Assembly (NCBI GenBank): GCA_031291305.1
Contig: JARLJH010000021.1
Span: forward strand, 147,287-211,286
DNA: 64,000 bases
Direction: 5' to 3'
Source of the DNA: Rhodoferax sp.
GTDB taxonomy: Bacteria > Pseudomonadota > Gammaproteobacteria > Burkholderiales > Burkholderiaceae_C
Shown piece after piece: positions 51,249 to 64,000 of this stretch. The translations under genes were made by a program, and so were the position numbers. Each line of letters opens with the position of its first letter. The stretch's first letter is position 1. The notes beneath the pieces were generated by a model that did not search any database, was not told the DNA's origin, and saw nothing but the letters and a program-made list of their open reading frames with translations.

Positions 51249-53705
51249 TCATTTCGACGGGTGCGAACAATCGGCAAAGAAGGTAAACCCATTGCGCCCT
51301 TTGGCCTTGGCCTGGTACATGGCCTGGTCGGCGGCTTTGGTGAGGCTTTCCAAATCCTGCGCATCATTTGGGAAGATGGCGATACCGATGCTGGCAGACA
51401 GGTTGGCGGTTTCCAGATCAACGGAGTAAGGCGCGGCGAGCGCTTCGATCACTTTGCCGGCCACACGCTCGACTGCGGTCTGGCTCTCCAGCCCCTGAAG
51501 CACCACGGTGAATTCATCCCCGCCCATTCGCGCCACGGTGTCAGAGGTGCGGACACAGGAGGTGATGCGTTGAGCGGCTTCAACCAACACCTGATCCCCG
51601 GCGACGTGACCCAAAACGTCGTTCACTTCTTTGAATCGGTCCAGGTCGATGAACAGCAGCGCCAGAGACTGATTGTCCCGGTGACTGTTTTTCAGGGCTT
51701 GCTGCAGGCGGTCGCGAAACAGGCTGCGGTTGGGCAAGTCGGTGAGTGCATCGTGGTGCGCCAAGTGCTCCAGGTGCTGCTCGCTTTCCTTGCGCTCGGT
51801 CACGTCGGTGAAAACGCCAACATAGTGGGTCAATTGGCCTGCGTCGTCTCGAACGGCGCTGATGGTCATCAGCACAACGCTGAGGGCGCCTGCCTTGGTT
51901 CGGTTCCAAATTTCCCCCTGCCAATACTCCCGCAGCGCAACAGTCTCAAACAGGCGCCGGAAGAAGCCCGCGTCATGATGCCCCGAATTGAGCAATTGAG
52001 CGGACTGGCCGATGGCTTCGTCGCGGGCGTACCCGGTCAAGTCACTAAATGCCTTGTTGACGTCCAGAATGGTGCCTTGCACGTCGGTGACGAGAATGCC
52101 ATCATGGCTGCTCTGGAAGACCGTCAGAGCCAGACGGCGCTGCTCTTCGACCCGGTGGCGTTCGGTGACATCCTCCTTAACAGCCAGGTAATGGGTCACT
52201 TGGCCAACCGCGTCGGTGATCGGCAGGATGCGGGCCAGTTCCCAGAATACGTCGCCGTTCTTGCGCCGGTTGCACAGTTCCCCGGTCCATCCCTTGCCGA
52301 CGCTAAGATTGGCCCACAGCTGTTGATAGGTTTCGTCCGCAGTGATGCCAGATTTGAGCAGGCGTGGATTCTGGCCCAGGATCTCATCGCGAGAATAGCC
52401 GGTGATTTCGGTGAATTTCGGATTGACGTACTGAACGCGGGCATCGGTATCGGTCATGATGATCGACACCGGAGACTGTTCCACCGCCCGTTGAAACTGG
52501 CGCAATTCGCACTCGGCACGCTTGCGATCGGTGATGTCGCTGCTTTCCGCGAGGGCCAGGGCCAGCTTGCCGGTGTCGTCAAGGATCGGCTGCAGTTGGA
52601 AGTCCACGAAGTGCAGGCTGCCGTCAGCCGCCGGGTGGGTCGCCTCGAACCGGCTTGAGCGGCCGCTCGCCAGATCGGCGACGGCTTGGCGCAACAGGGC
52701 CTGTTGAGCCGGGTCGTGGGACCACCAGGGGGTGTTCCAAAGGGGCTTGCCGACGACTTCTTCCGTAGAGCAGTTTCCGATCAGGTCCAGGGACGACTTA
52801 TTGATATCCCGCAGGGTGCCATCCAAATCCAGGATGGCCATGTATTCGCTAGCCTGGTTGAACACAGCGTGGCGACGCATTTCGCTGTCCTGCAACTCCT
52901 TGCGGGTGCGGCGACTCTCGCGCAGGGCAAAATCCAGATACTCGGTTTCCAGTTGCCGCACCACGTCGTGCTCGGACAGGATGCCAGCCACCCGGCCGTC
53001 ATCCCCCACCACGACCAAGTGGCGAATATGCTGGGACTGCATGCGCTGCATGGCATCGTGGAGGTGTGTGCCCACGGGTATCGTGGCAACCGGCGAACTC
53101 ATGACGTCGGCCAAGGGCTGCTCCAGAGTGCCGTTGGCGCCCCGATAGAAGCGCACCGCATCCCGTTCGGTAATCATCCCCACCGGCGCGCCGTCTACGG
53201 CGACGACGACGCAGTTCGCATCCCGGGCGGCCATGGCCGCCACGGCTTCACGCAATGGCACGTTGGGATGCAGCACCGGGATGCGAGCGCTCATCACCGT
53301 TCGTACATCCTGCAGGCGGCGGTAGAACTCCAGTCCCAGGTGGAAGCGGAAGTCGCTTTCGCTGACGATGCCCACCGGACGATTGCTCTCGCCGATGACC
53401 AACAGATGGCGTACGCCTTTTTCTGCCATCAGGTGGTAGGCATCGTGGAGGGCCAGATTCTCCCGAGCCGTCACCAGGGGGCGGCCCATCACCGTTGCCA
53501 CCGCTTGCTGCGATGGCACTGCGGTCTCCAGCGCCCGCAGAATGTCCCGTTCGGTAATGATCCCGACCGGCTTGTCCAACTCCACCACCAGGACCGAACT
53601 GATGCGGGCGGTTTCCATGATCTCTGCCGCCCGTGCCAGACTCGCGTCATGCCCCACCGTCACGATATTCCAGGTCATCAGTTGGGAGAGGGAACGTTCA
53701 GACAT
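51249..53705 (-). CDS. diguanylate cyclase with four CBS and three PAS domains
   Basis: The product is 818 residues from ATG 53705 (MSERSLSQL; an ATG six codons earlier is possible). Four CBS motifs run from residue 1 to about 255 (GIITERDILRAL, GIVSESDFRFHL, GMITERDAVRFY, GILSEHDVVRQL). Three PAS/PAC units follow (about 285-410, 415-535, 540-655), then GGDEF with an intact MGGDEF signature and an RTSD inhibitory site 5 residues before it. No EAL domain is present. It should make cyclic di-GMP in response to adenine nucleotides bound by CBS and a PAS signal. There is no membrane segment. Confidence 0.92.
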   Translation of the reverse strand: MSERSLSQLMTWNIVTVGHDASLARAAEIMETARISSVLVVELDKPVGIITERDILRALETAVPSQQAVATVMGRPLVTARENLALHDAYHLMAEKGVRHLLVIGESNRPVGIVSESDFRFHLGLEFYRRLQDVRTVMSARIPVLHPNVPLREAVAAMAARDANCVVVAVDGAPVGMITERDAVRFYRGANGTLEQPLADVMSSPVATIPVGTHLHDAMQRMQSQHIRHLVVVGDDGRVAGILSEHDVVRQLETEYLDFALRESRRTRKELQDSEMRRHAVFNQASEYMAILDLDGTLRDINKSSLDLIGNCSTEEVVGKPLWNTPWWSHDPAQQALLRQAVADLASGRSSRFEATHPAADGSLHFVDFQLQPILDDTGKLALALAESSDITDRKRAECELRQFQRAVEQSPVSIIMTDTDARVQYVNPKFTEITGYSRDEILGQNPRLLKSGITADETYQQLWANLSVGKGWTGELCNRRKNGDVFWELARILPITDAVGQVTHYLAVKEDVTERHRVEEQRRLALTVFQSSHDGILVTDVQGTILDVNKAFSDLTGYARDEAIGQSAQLLNSGHHDAGFFRRLFETVALREYWQGEIWNRTKAGALSVVLMTISAVRDDAGQLTHYVGVFTDVTERKESEQHLEHLAHHDALTDLPNRSLFRDRLQQALKNSHRDNQSLALLFIDLDRFKEVNDVLGHVAGDQVLVEAAQRITSCVRTSDTVARMGGDEFTVVLQGLESQTAVERVAGKVIEALAAPYSVDLETANLSASIGIAIFPNDAQDLESLTKAADQAMYQAKAKGRNGFTFFADCSHPSK

Positions 53706-53894
53706 GGATTCGACGACGACCAATAGTTGAAAGACGGGATCATTCTACGGCGGGGCAGCGCTGGACCTGTTCAAACTGCGACGACCTTAGGTTCTTTATG
53801 TGCGCAGGCGAACAGACCCGCCGCTGGCCAAACCTTACTGTCAGGACCTCGGAGCCTTTGCCGCTCGCGAAAGTTTTAACCCTAAGGAATGACC

Positions 53895-54515
53895 ATGATG
53901 AAACCCCTCAATTTGCTCAGTGGCGCCGCAATGGCTGCCTGTTTGATGTTTGGCACCAGCGCCATGGCGCAAGCGATGTCATCCACCGATTTCAGCGCCA
54001 GCAAGACCCGTATCAAAACTGAGTACAAGGCTGACAAAAAGGGCTGCGCGTCACTGGCCAGCAACGCCAAAGACATTTGCATCGCCGAAGCCAAAGGCAA
54101 GGAAGCCGTGGCCCTGGCCGAACTGGACAACAGCTACAAGCCAACGCTGAAGACCCAGTACAAAGTGAGCGTGGCCAAGGGCGAAGCCGCTTACGACGTG
54201 GCCAAGCAAAAGTGTGATGACCTGTCGGGCAACCCCAAGGATGTCTGCGTGAAAGAAGCCAAGGCCGCCCTGACCACAGCCAAGGCCGATGCCACCGTGC
54301 AGATGAAAACATCGGCGGCCAACACCACCGCCAATGAAACGAAGGCGGATGCCAATGCCAAAGCCAGCAGCGACACCAAAGAAGTTCGAGCCGATGCCAC
54401 CGCCGACAAGCGTGCGGCGCAACTCAAGGTGGCCGAACAAAAATGTGATGCGCTCGCGTCAACCGCCAAAGACACCTGCCTGGCTGCAGCCAAAGCCAAT
54501 TTCGGCAAGTTGTAA
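53895..54515 (+). CDS. secreted Lys/Ala-rich protein with repeated cysteine motif
   Basis: The product is about 206 residues from ATG 53895 (AAGGA 6 bases upstream). After a signal peptide (to about AMAQA) three related units occur: [36 protein letters not shown] and [18 protein letters not shown]. Each has a Cys pair spaced 10-11 residues apart, likely an intra-helix-hairpin disulfide in the periplasm. Long Ala- and Lys-rich stretches between suggest helical coil structure. I recall similar uncharacterized envelope or stress proteins in Comamonadaceae. No function is assigned. Confidence 0.75.
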   Translation: MMKPLNLLSGAAMAACLMFGTSAMAQAMSSTDFSASKTRIKTEYKADKKGCASLASNAKDICIAEAKGKEAVALAELDNSYKPTLKTQYKVSVAKGEAAYDVAKQKCDDLSGNPKDVCVKEAKAALTTAKADATVQMKTSAANTTANETKADANAKASSDTKEVRADATADKRAAQLKVAEQKCDALASTAKDTCLAAAKANFGKL

Positions 54516-54574
54516 AACCACATGACCGGCGCTTGCCGGTCCGTCAAAACACCTCAACCAACAGGAGATTCACC

Positions 54575-54739
54575 ATGCTGCATTACGCCGTTGTTTTCTT
54601 TGTCATCGCCCTGGTCGCTGCCCTGTTTGGCTTCGGCGGCATTGCCGCAGGTGCCGTGGGCATCGCCAAGATCCTGTTCTTTGTCTTCATCATTCTGGCT
54701 GCCGCCAGTTTTCTGTTCGGATCGATGAAAGGGCGTTAA
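54575..54739 (+). CDS. DUF1328-family small membrane protein
   Basis: The product is 54 residues from ATG 54575 (AGGAG upstream), beginning [20 protein letters not shown] and continuing with [15 protein letters not shown]. It has two membrane segments. This is the YtjA/DUF1328 family, small stress-linked inner-membrane proteins. The gene opens a run of envelope genes in one direction. Confidence 0.9.
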   Translation: MLHYAVVFFVIALVAALFGFGGIAAGAVGIAKILFFVFIILAAASFLFGSMKGR

Positions 54740-54783
54740 GCCCCCTCAGCCAACCAACCCCAATTAATTTCCAAGGAATCCAC

Positions 54784-55164
54784 ATGTCACTCCCCTCTAC
54801 GTCCGACAAATCCAGCCATCTGATCGAACAGGCCTCACACTCTGCTGACCAAGCCATCCGCACCACGCAGCAAGCCGCCACTGGCGTGGTGGACAGCGCC
54901 GCCAATTCATTGCAAGACCTGCGTCACCAGACAACCCCTATGCTGGAACGCGCCAGCGAACAGATCAGCGCCATGGCCCACCGTGGCATGGACAGCGTGC
55001 GTGAAACCTCGCACCAACTGCGCGTCAAGGCCGAACACGCCTCTGACACCACATCCAACTACATCCGGCAAGAACCCGTCAAGGCCGTGCTCATTGCTGC
55101 CGCCACGGGCGCGGCGCTTATGGCGCTGGTGAGTCTGGTGGCACGGTCGCGGGATCGCGGTTAA
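54784..55164 (+). CDS. ElaB/YqjD/DUF883-like membrane-anchored protein
   Basis: The product is 126 residues. The N-terminal 95 residues are Ala-, Gln- and Ser-rich and helical. The C-terminal anchor (VKAVLIAAATGAALMALVSL) is followed by a basic tail, and the EPVKAVLIAAATG junction is typical of the family. In Escherichia coli such proteins attach ribosomes to the membrane in stationary phase; a similar role here is only inferred. The yqjE-like gene follows. Confidence 0.85.
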   Translation: MSLPSTSDKSSHLIEQASHSADQAIRTTQQAATGVVDSAANSLQDLRHQTTPMLERASEQISAMAHRGMDSVRETSHQLRVKAEHASDTTSNYIRQEPVKAVLIAAATGAALMALVSLVARSRDRG

Positions 55165-55185
55165 CACTTTGGCGCGCGGTAGCTG

Positions 55186-55563
55186 ATGCACCCTCTGCTG
55201 GCCCTTTTGGCCACCCGGCCACAACTGCTGGTGGACCACGCGCTGGCGTATGCCGCGCTGTTGGGCGAGGAGTTCGAGTTGGCCAGCGACGAATGGCTGC
55301 GCCGGGCGCTGCTGCAGGTAGCAGCTTTGTGCTTTTTGTGCGTGACCGTCGCTCTGACTGGCGTAGCTCTCATGCTGTGGATGACATTGGGCATCCCCGC
55401 CAACTCGTCTTGGGCGCTGGTGGTCATCCCTCTTTTTCCGCTCTTGATCAGCGTCGTGTGCCTGTTGCTGGCCCGCCAACCTCAGCGCCGCGAACCCTTT
55501 GCCAACTTGAGCCGTCAGGTCAACGCAGACATGGCCCTGTTGCGCGCGGTAGGCAAACCATGA
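55186..55563 (+). CDS. YqjE-like putative holin-superfamily membrane protein
   Basis: The product is 125 residues with two hydrophobic segments (about 43-65 and 73-93) and the family pattern around LASDEWLRRALLQ. It matches the phage_holin_3_6/YqjE group, commonly encoded after YqjD-like genes. Its stop overlaps the next start (ATGA at 55560-55563). Confidence 0.82.
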   Translation: MHPLLALLATRPQLLVDHALAYAALLGEEFELASDEWLRRALLQVAALCFLCVTVALTGVALMLWMTLGIPANSSWALVVIPLFPLLISVVCLLLARQPQRREPFANLSRQVNADMALLRAVGKP

Positions 55564-55976
55564 GTTCACAACCCAGTGCCTGCGAACGGCTGGCGCAGTC
55601 GCGCGAAAGCTTGCACCAGGCGATGCAGCAGATCAGCCGCAACTTGGAGGATGCCGATGGCACCGAAGCGGACAGTCTGTTGAGCGACATACTGTCTGCC
55701 TGGTGGCGCAAGCAGCCCCTGCGCGTGGCCTTGCCATTAGCCATGGAGACCGCCAAAGTGCTGGTGCAGCCCGTTGCCAGGCGTCACCCCTACACCTTGG
55801 TACTTGGGGCTGCCGCTGTTGGCGGTTTGCTGGTGCTGGTGCGACCCTGGCGCTGGATTTCTGTGCCCGCTCTGACTGCCGGGCTGTTGCCACAAATCAT
55901 GTCTATAGCCAAGCAACGCCTGCAACCCAGGTCCCACGTGGCCAGCGCCCGGGATCGACACGATTCACGCCTATGA
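55560..55976 (+). CDS. YqjK-like protein of the YqjD-YqjE-YqjK group
   Basis: The product is 138 residues from ATG 55560. A larger in-frame opening upstream is the reading of the previous gene in another frame, so I used the ATGA overlap. The middle has a hydrophobic segment (YTLVLGAAAVGGLLVLV) and the C-terminus is basic. Its place and layout suggest the YqjK-like third member of this operon. Similarity is by context more than by motif. Confidence 0.7.
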   Translation: MSSQPSACERLAQSRESLHQAMQQISRNLEDADGTEADSLLSDILSAWWRKQPLRVALPLAMETAKVLVQPVARRHPYTLVLGAAAVGGLLVLVRPWRWISVPALTAGLLPQIMSIAKQRLQPRSHVASARDRHDSRL

Positions 55977-57043
55977 CAGCGCCCCTTACGGCGCACCTGC
56001 CGACCACCGTGTTGCGTGAAAGCCGGGCGCTGTCAGCCTTGGTGTTGATAGCCGCCATGGCGCTGATCTACATCCTGCTGCCGTTTTACGGCGCCATCAT
56101 GTGGGGCTCCATCCTGGCGCTGTTGTTTGCACCCATGTTTCGCTGGCTATTGCGCCACGTCGGCCAGCGGTCTACGCTGGCGGCTCTGCTGACGATGCTG
56201 ATCGTGCTGGTGGTCGTGGTGCTGCCGCTGCTACTGGTGGGCGCATCGCTGGTGCGCGAAGCCACCGCGATCAACGAGCGCTTGCAGAGCGGTGAACTCA
56301 AACCGGCACTGTACTTTCGCAGCATGTTTGACGCGCTGCCAGACTGGGTCACCGCTGTGCTGGACCGCTTTGGACTGGTCAGTTTCAACACCCTGCAGCG
56401 CCGCCTGATCGCTGCGCTGACGCAGGGCACCCAACTCATTGCCACACAAACCTTCAGCATTGGTCAAAACATCTTTGAGTTTGTGGCCAGCGTATTCATC
56501 ACCTTGTACCTGGCGTTTTTCCTGATCCGCGATGGCCATGCCGCAGGGCGTGCCATGTGGGACGCGATGCCGCTGGCAAACGCCCACAAGGTGAGCTTGC
56601 GCAACCAATTCACCACCGTGGTACGCGCCACCGTCAAAGGCAATTTGCTGGTGGCCGCTATTCAGGGTGCCCTCGGCGGATTGGGGTTTTGGGCGTTGGG
56701 GGTCAGTGGTGCGGTGCTGTGGGCGGTGCTCATGGCATTTTTGTCGCTGCTTCCCACCGTCGGGGCCTCTTTGGTCTGGCTGCCGGTCGCCATCTATTTT
56801 CTGCTGGCCGGCGAGCTGGGCAAAAGCCTGGTGCTGGCGGCCTACGGTGTGCTGGTGATCGGGCTGGTAGACAACCTGCTGCGCCCGATTCTGGTGGGCA
56901 AAGACACCCGCATGCCTGACTATGTGGTGATGATCACCACGCTGGGAGGAATGACGGCATTTGGCATCAACGGCTTTGTACTGGGGCCGGTGATTGCAGC
57001 CATGTTCATGGCGGTGTGGCATATCCGTATCCAACCCGAATAG
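55973..57043 (+). CDS. AI-2E family transporter (PerM/YdiK-like permease)
   Basis: The product is 356 residues from ATG 55973, which overlaps the previous stop (ATGA). About eight membrane segments are visible, with the family blocks FVASVFITLYLAFFLIRDG, VKGNLLVAAIQGALGGLGF and LLRPILVGKDTRMPDYVVMI, and GINGFVLGPVIAAMFMAVW at the end. Members export varied small molecules; the substrate here is unknown. Confidence 0.9.
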   Translation: MTAPLTAHLPTTVLRESRALSALVLIAAMALIYILLPFYGAIMWGSILALLFAPMFRWLLRHVGQRSTLAALLTMLIVLVVVVLPLLLVGASLVREATAINERLQSGELKPALYFRSMFDALPDWVTAVLDRFGLVSFNTLQRRLIAALTQGTQLIATQTFSIGQNIFEFVASVFITLYLAFFLIRDGHAAGRAMWDAMPLANAHKVSLRNQFTTVVRATVKGNLLVAAIQGALGGLGFWALGVSGAVLWAVLMAFLSLLPTVGASLVWLPVAIYFLLAGELGKSLVLAAYGVLVIGLVDNLLRPILVGKDTRMPDYVVMITTLGGMTAFGINGFVLGPVIAAMFMAVWHIRIQPE

Positions 57044-57145
57044 TGGTCTGGACAGCTATGGGCATTTGAAAGATTCACCAAGCCTGGCCGGATGTAACAT
57101 GCGCGCACTGACTCAAGTGGCTTGCATGACCATCGCGGGGGGGCA

Positions 57146-61096
<3,951 letters not shown>

Positions 61097-61123
61097 CTTT
61101 CAGACCTATTTGAGGAGCTCTTG

Positions 61124-62191
61124 ATGGCCGACCTGCGTCAACGCCAGAAGATACTGATCGCCGATGATGTACCGGAAAACATCGTCCTCCTGGCAGCCAT
61201 TCTGGAGGAGAGTTACGACATCAAGGTCGCCTCCAACGGAGAAAAGGCCATCAAGATCGTCTATTCGGAAGACCCGCCCGACCTGATCCTGCTGGATGTC
61301 ATGATGCCTGGCTTGAGCGGACACGAAGTTTGCAGGCGCATCAAGCTCAACCCGGACCGCCGCAATATCCCGATCATCTTTGTCACCGCCATGAGCACCG
61401 TGGAAGACGAACAACTGGGTCTGGAAATTGGCGCGGTGGACTACATCACCAAGCCGTTCAGTCTGCCAGTCGTCAAGGCCCGGGTACGCACCCATCTGGC
61501 CCTCTACGATCAGGCCCGTGAACTTGAACGCATGGTGGATCAGCGAACCAGTGACCTGCTGATTTCACGGCAGCAAATCATCCGCCGACTCGGTCGGGCT
61601 GCCGAGTTCAAGGACAACGAAACCGGCAACCATGTGATCCGCATGGCGCACTATGCCCAGCTGATTGCCGAGGCGTTCGGAATGGGGTCATCCGCACAGG
61701 AAATATTGCTGCAAACAGCACCCATGCACGACATTGGCAAGATCGGCATTCCTGACCGCGTGCTGCTCAAGCCCGGCAAACTCGATGCCGCCGAGTGGGC
61801 GTTGATGAAACAACATCCTCTGATGGGCGCGGACATCATTGGCAACCATGACGACGAATTACTCAGAACCGCCCGTCTGATTGCCCTGACCCACCACGAA
61901 CGCTGGAACGGAACTGGCTATCCCGGTGGATTGAAGGGCGACGCGATTCCCCTGGTAGGACGCATCGTCGCCGTGGCAGACGTTTTTGATGCGCTTATCT
62001 CGGTTCGTCCATACAAATCGGCATTTTCAATTGAGGACGCTGTCCAGTACATGACCCAAGAAGCGGGCAGTCATTTCGACGCTGAGCTGATTTCAGCTTT
62101 CCAGAAAGTGCTGCCAAACATTCTCAAGATCAAAGATGCTTTCTCCGATGAACTGGGTGCCCAGACCGATGTGGGACTGAGTTCGTATTGA
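61124..62191 (+). CDS. response regulator with HD-GYP phosphodiesterase output
   Basis: The product is 355 residues from ATG 61124 (GAGGAG upstream). The receiver domain has Asp near LILLDVMMPGLSG and Lys in ITKPFS. After a coiled linker the HD-GYP domain shows NHVIRMAHYA, APMHDIGKIGIPD and HHERWNGTGYPGGL, the residues that bind metal and define cyclic di-GMP hydrolysis. It probably lowers cyclic di-GMP when phosphorylated by the hybrid kinase upstream. Confidence 0.93.
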   Translation: MADLRQRQKILIADDVPENIVLLAAILEESYDIKVASNGEKAIKIVYSEDPPDLILLDVMMPGLSGHEVCRRIKLNPDRRNIPIIFVTAMSTVEDEQLGLEIGAVDYITKPFSLPVVKARVRTHLALYDQARELERMVDQRTSDLLISRQQIIRRLGRAAEFKDNETGNHVIRMAHYAQLIAEAFGMGSSAQEILLQTAPMHDIGKIGIPDRVLLKPGKLDAAEWALMKQHPLMGADIIGNHDDELLRTARLIALTHHERWNGTGYPGGLKGDAIPLVGRIVAVADVFDALISVRPYKSAFSIEDAVQYMTQEAGSHFDAELISAFQKVLPNILKIKDAFSDELGAQTDVGLSSY

Positions 62192-62372
62192 TCCCAGCGC
62201 ATCGACTGCGCTACCCAAGCCTGCTTTGTGATTCCGTTGTGACGTCTTGGGTGCGCTAGCGCACTGACACGCCTGGGCGCAACTTCTAAACTGCTCCTGG
62301 CAACTGGGGTGATCCCGGTTTATCGCCCAGAGGTGGTGGGGCTTTCACCATCAAACTGCCCAGGAGTCCCTT

Positions 62373-62687
62373 ATGAATATGAAACTTGCCCTCGCCGCTG
62401 TCATGACCGCTGCCACCTTGCTCACTGCCACGGGCTGCGCTGTCGGCCGCCATCAGGAAACTGCCGGCGCGTATGTCGATGACGCCGGCATCACCACACT
62501 GGTCAAATCACGCATGCTTGAGAGCAAACTGGTCAGCGGCACCTCCATCAGCGTCGAAACGCTCAACGGAGTGGTCATGCTGTCCGGTTTTGCCAAGAGC
62601 TCGGTTGAAAAGGCCGAAGCCGAACGCATCGCCCACGGCGTTGCCAACGTTCGCTCCGTGCGCAATGAAATCGCCGTCCGTCCCTGA
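62373..62687 (+). CDS. BON-domain lipoprotein
   Basis: The product is 104 residues. The signal peptide ends in a lipobox (ATGC), so the mature protein should be lipid-anchored. One BON domain is visible (ITTLVKSRMLESKLVSGTSI, VETLNGVVMLSGFAKS, VANVRSVRNEI). BON proteins bind lipid or peptidoglycan and serve in osmotic or envelope stress. AGGAG stands 6 bases before the ATG. Confidence 0.88.
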   Translation: MNMKLALAAVMTAATLLTATGCAVGRHQETAGAYVDDAGITTLVKSRMLESKLVSGTSISVETLNGVVMLSGFAKSSVEKAEAERIAHGVANVRSVRNEIAVRP

Positions 62688-62706
62688 CGCCTTGCCCAGT
62701 CAAAGA

Positions 62707-62745
62707 AGGGGGACTTCACAAGAACCAGTGAACCACCCTTTTTGT
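62707..62745 (+). terminator. probable terminator after the BON lipoprotein gene
   Basis: AGGGGGACTTCAC and GTGAACCACCCT form an imperfect stem around AAGAACCA, followed by TTTTTG. It starts about 20 bases after the stop codon. Confidence 0.5.
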
Positions 62746-62914
62746 GCTTGAGCAGCCCAATAGCTTGTCGCCCCGGATTCGCCTATCGGATCGCGGGGCG
62801 TCTTCACGTCAGCCAACGATATTGCAAAGATAGCCAACTGTTGGTGCGACAACGCACTGAAGGAAACTATGCGTGCTATTAAGCTGGATCAATACCTTTG
62901 ATAGCTCAATAACC

Positions 62915-64000
62915 ATGTCGCACCTTTTCAGTCAGCATCCCCAAGATGTCGTCCTGCTGGCTCTGTGCGTCTTCAGCTTCACTGGCTGTGCAAGCTTACC
63001 CGACACCGAGGCCATTCTGGCGCGCCATACTGCCCAGGCTGCCCGTTTTGAAACCGCCCGCGGCCCTGTCTCTGCGCGTAAAAGCGCAGCCATCGTGGCC
63101 GCACTCAAACGTCAATCGGGTGACCTCGACATTCTGGACAAGCAGATCGCACTGGAGCAGGCCATCACCGACAGCCCGCTGGTGCTAGGCAACAAAGTTA
63201 CCCTGCTGAAAGACGGTCCAGCCACCTACGCGGCGATGCTAGAGGCCATCTCGGGCGCACAGGACAACATCAACATGGAGTCCTACATCATTGAGGACGA
63301 TGCCACGGGGCAGAAATTTGCGCAGGCGCTTCTCAAACAACAACGCCGTGGCGTGCAGGTGAACCTGATCTATGACAGTGTCGGCAGCCTGAACACCCCC
63401 AAACTGTTTTTTGATGAGCTGGCCCAGGCAGGGGTGGAGGTGCTGGAGTTCAACCCGATCAACCCGCTGGCGTCGCACGGCGGGGCCTGGCTGATCAACA
63501 ACCGCGATCACCGCAAGCTGTTGATCGTCGATGGCCGCACGGCGTTCATTGGCGGCATCAACATCAGCAGCGTGTACTCGTCGGGTTCCATCATCCACAG
63601 CATGGCCAAAGCCGCCACTGGCGATGGGGCCTGGCGCGATACCGATCTGCAGCTTGACGGCCCGGTGGTGGCAGAGTTCCAAAAACTTTTCATGCAGACC
63701 TGGACCAAGCAACACGGAAAGGCCCTTATGGCAAAAAACTACAACCCCGTGCTCGCCCCCATGGGCAAAGACATTGTGCGCGCCATTGGCGGCACGCCGG
63801 ACGACCCCTTCAGCCTGGTTTACCTGACGCTGATCTCGGCCATCGACAACGCCGAAAAACAGGTTTTCCTGACCAATGCCTACTTTGTGCCCGACCCGCA
63901 GCTGATGCAGGCGCTCATTGACGCGGCCGAGCGTGGGGTCGATGTGCGGCTTATCCTGCCGAGCTATAGCGACTCGTCGCTGGTGTTTCATGCCGGGCGA
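62915..64000 (+). CDS. phospholipase D-family cardiolipin synthase-like protein, 3' end outside the window
   Basis: The frame is open from ATG 62915 to the window edge (about 362 codons). The N-terminus looks like a lipoprotein signal with FSFTGCASL. The first HKD motif is HRKLLIVDGRTAFIGG; a substrate-loop region NMESYIIEDD precedes it, and FLTNAYFVPDPQLMQALIDA belongs to the second half, whose HKD motif is beyond the edge. Such proteins join or cleave phospholipid head groups, for example cardiolipin synthase C. No strong ribosome site is seen before the ATG. Confidence 0.85.
   Translation, partial: MSHLFSQHPQDVVLLALCVFSFTGCASLPDTEAILARHTAQAARFETARGPVSARKSAAIVAALKRQSGDLDILDKQIALEQAITDSPLVLGNKVTLLKDGPATYAAMLEAISGAQDNINMESYIIEDDATGQKFAQALLKQQRRGVQVNLIYDSVGSLNTPKLFFDELAQAGVEVLEFNPINPLASHGGAWLINNRDHRKLLIVDGRTAFIGGINISSVYSSGSIIHSMAKAATGDGAWRDTDLQLDGPVVAEFQKLFMQTWTKQHGKALMAKNYNPVLAPMGKDIVRAIGGTPDDPFSLVYLTLISAIDNAEKQVFLTNAYFVPDPQLMQALIDAAERGVDVRLILPSYSDSSLVFHAGR

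Noticed and set aside
51261-53726. Two long plus-strand open frames opposite the CBS-PAS-GGDEF gene
   Set aside because: Both are antisense to a gene with complete domain motifs and show shadow-type composition.
62250-62263. GTGCGCTAGCGCAC palindrome upstream of the BON lipoprotein gene
   Set aside because: Perfect but short and GC-rich, with no link to a promoter element; such palindromes arise often by chance in this composition.

Overview
The window looks like a chromosomal segment of a betaproteobacterium of the Comamonadaceae, closest in flavour to Rhodoferax/Albidiferax. Three things suggest this: high-GC coding, a chromosomal MtrABC-like metal-reduction locus with CymA-type and monoheme cytochromes, and a scattered short repeat (core AAGGGCTAGA, TTTTGATAGCT) that I recall from Comamonadaceae genomes. 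The assignment is inference from gene content. No rRNA, tRNA or CRISPR array was seen.

Region 1 (1 to about 18.3 kb) is mobile DNA. It opens with the distal part of an F-type conjugation operon (end of traN, a small secreted protein, traF, traH, traG), probably of an integrative conjugative element. A small membrane protein gene and a frameshifted hypothetical gene follow. Then comes one minus-strand block of closely packed defence genes. In transcription order from about 17.85 kb these are an AbiEi-like regulator, an AbiEii-like nucleotidyltransferase, an Mrr-like restriction nuclease, the Gabija pair GajA (OLD ATPase-TOPRIM) and GajB (UvrD-like helicase), a 34-residue micro-ORF, a 301-residue protein of unknown function, a catalytically dead long prokaryotic Argonaute, and a PD-(D/E)XK nuclease. 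Almost every junction overlaps or is within 23 nt, so the block reads as a single transcript behind one promoter with a perfect inverted repeat beside it. This is the most interesting part of the window. Argonaute-nuclease pairs and Gabija are known families. Their fusion into one translationally coupled operon, with the 34-residue and 301-residue genes between helicase and Argonaute, may be undescribed. A decayed helicase fragment lies between the block and the chromosomal gene xthA.

Region 2 (18.4 to 26.8 kb) is housekeeping and efflux: exonuclease III, a TetR repressor with RND adaptor and pump, an isoaspartyl methyltransferase, a rhodanese and a TolC-type channel.

Region 3 (26.8 to 44 kb) is an extracellular electron transfer locus. 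Module 1 (minus strand) has a monoheme cytochrome c, an OmcA/MtrC-type decaheme lipoprotein, MtrA and MtrB. Module 2 (plus strand) has a monoheme cytochrome c, MtrA, MtrB and a CymA/NapC tetraheme. Between them lie a b-type cytochrome with a nine-heme membrane-anchored cytochrome, and a NarL-type two-component system. FNR-like boxes upstream suggest oxygen-responsive control. An Rrf2-type regulator ends the block. The likely flow is quinol to CymA or the cytochrome b/nonaheme pair, then periplasmic cytochromes, MtrA-MtrB through the outer membrane, and MtrC to outside acceptors.

Region 4 (44 to 64 kb) has LPS core genes (waaA, waaC, phosphomannomutase), alkylation repair (an Ada-AraC-AlkA fusion and ogt), an EamA exporter, a CBS-PAS-GGDEF signalling protein, an envelope/stress group (Cys-repeat protein, DUF1328, ElaB/YqjD, YqjE, YqjK-like, AI-2E permease), a large hybrid histidine kinase with an HD-GYP response regulator, a BON lipoprotein, and the start of a phospholipase D-type cardiolipin synthase cut by the window end.
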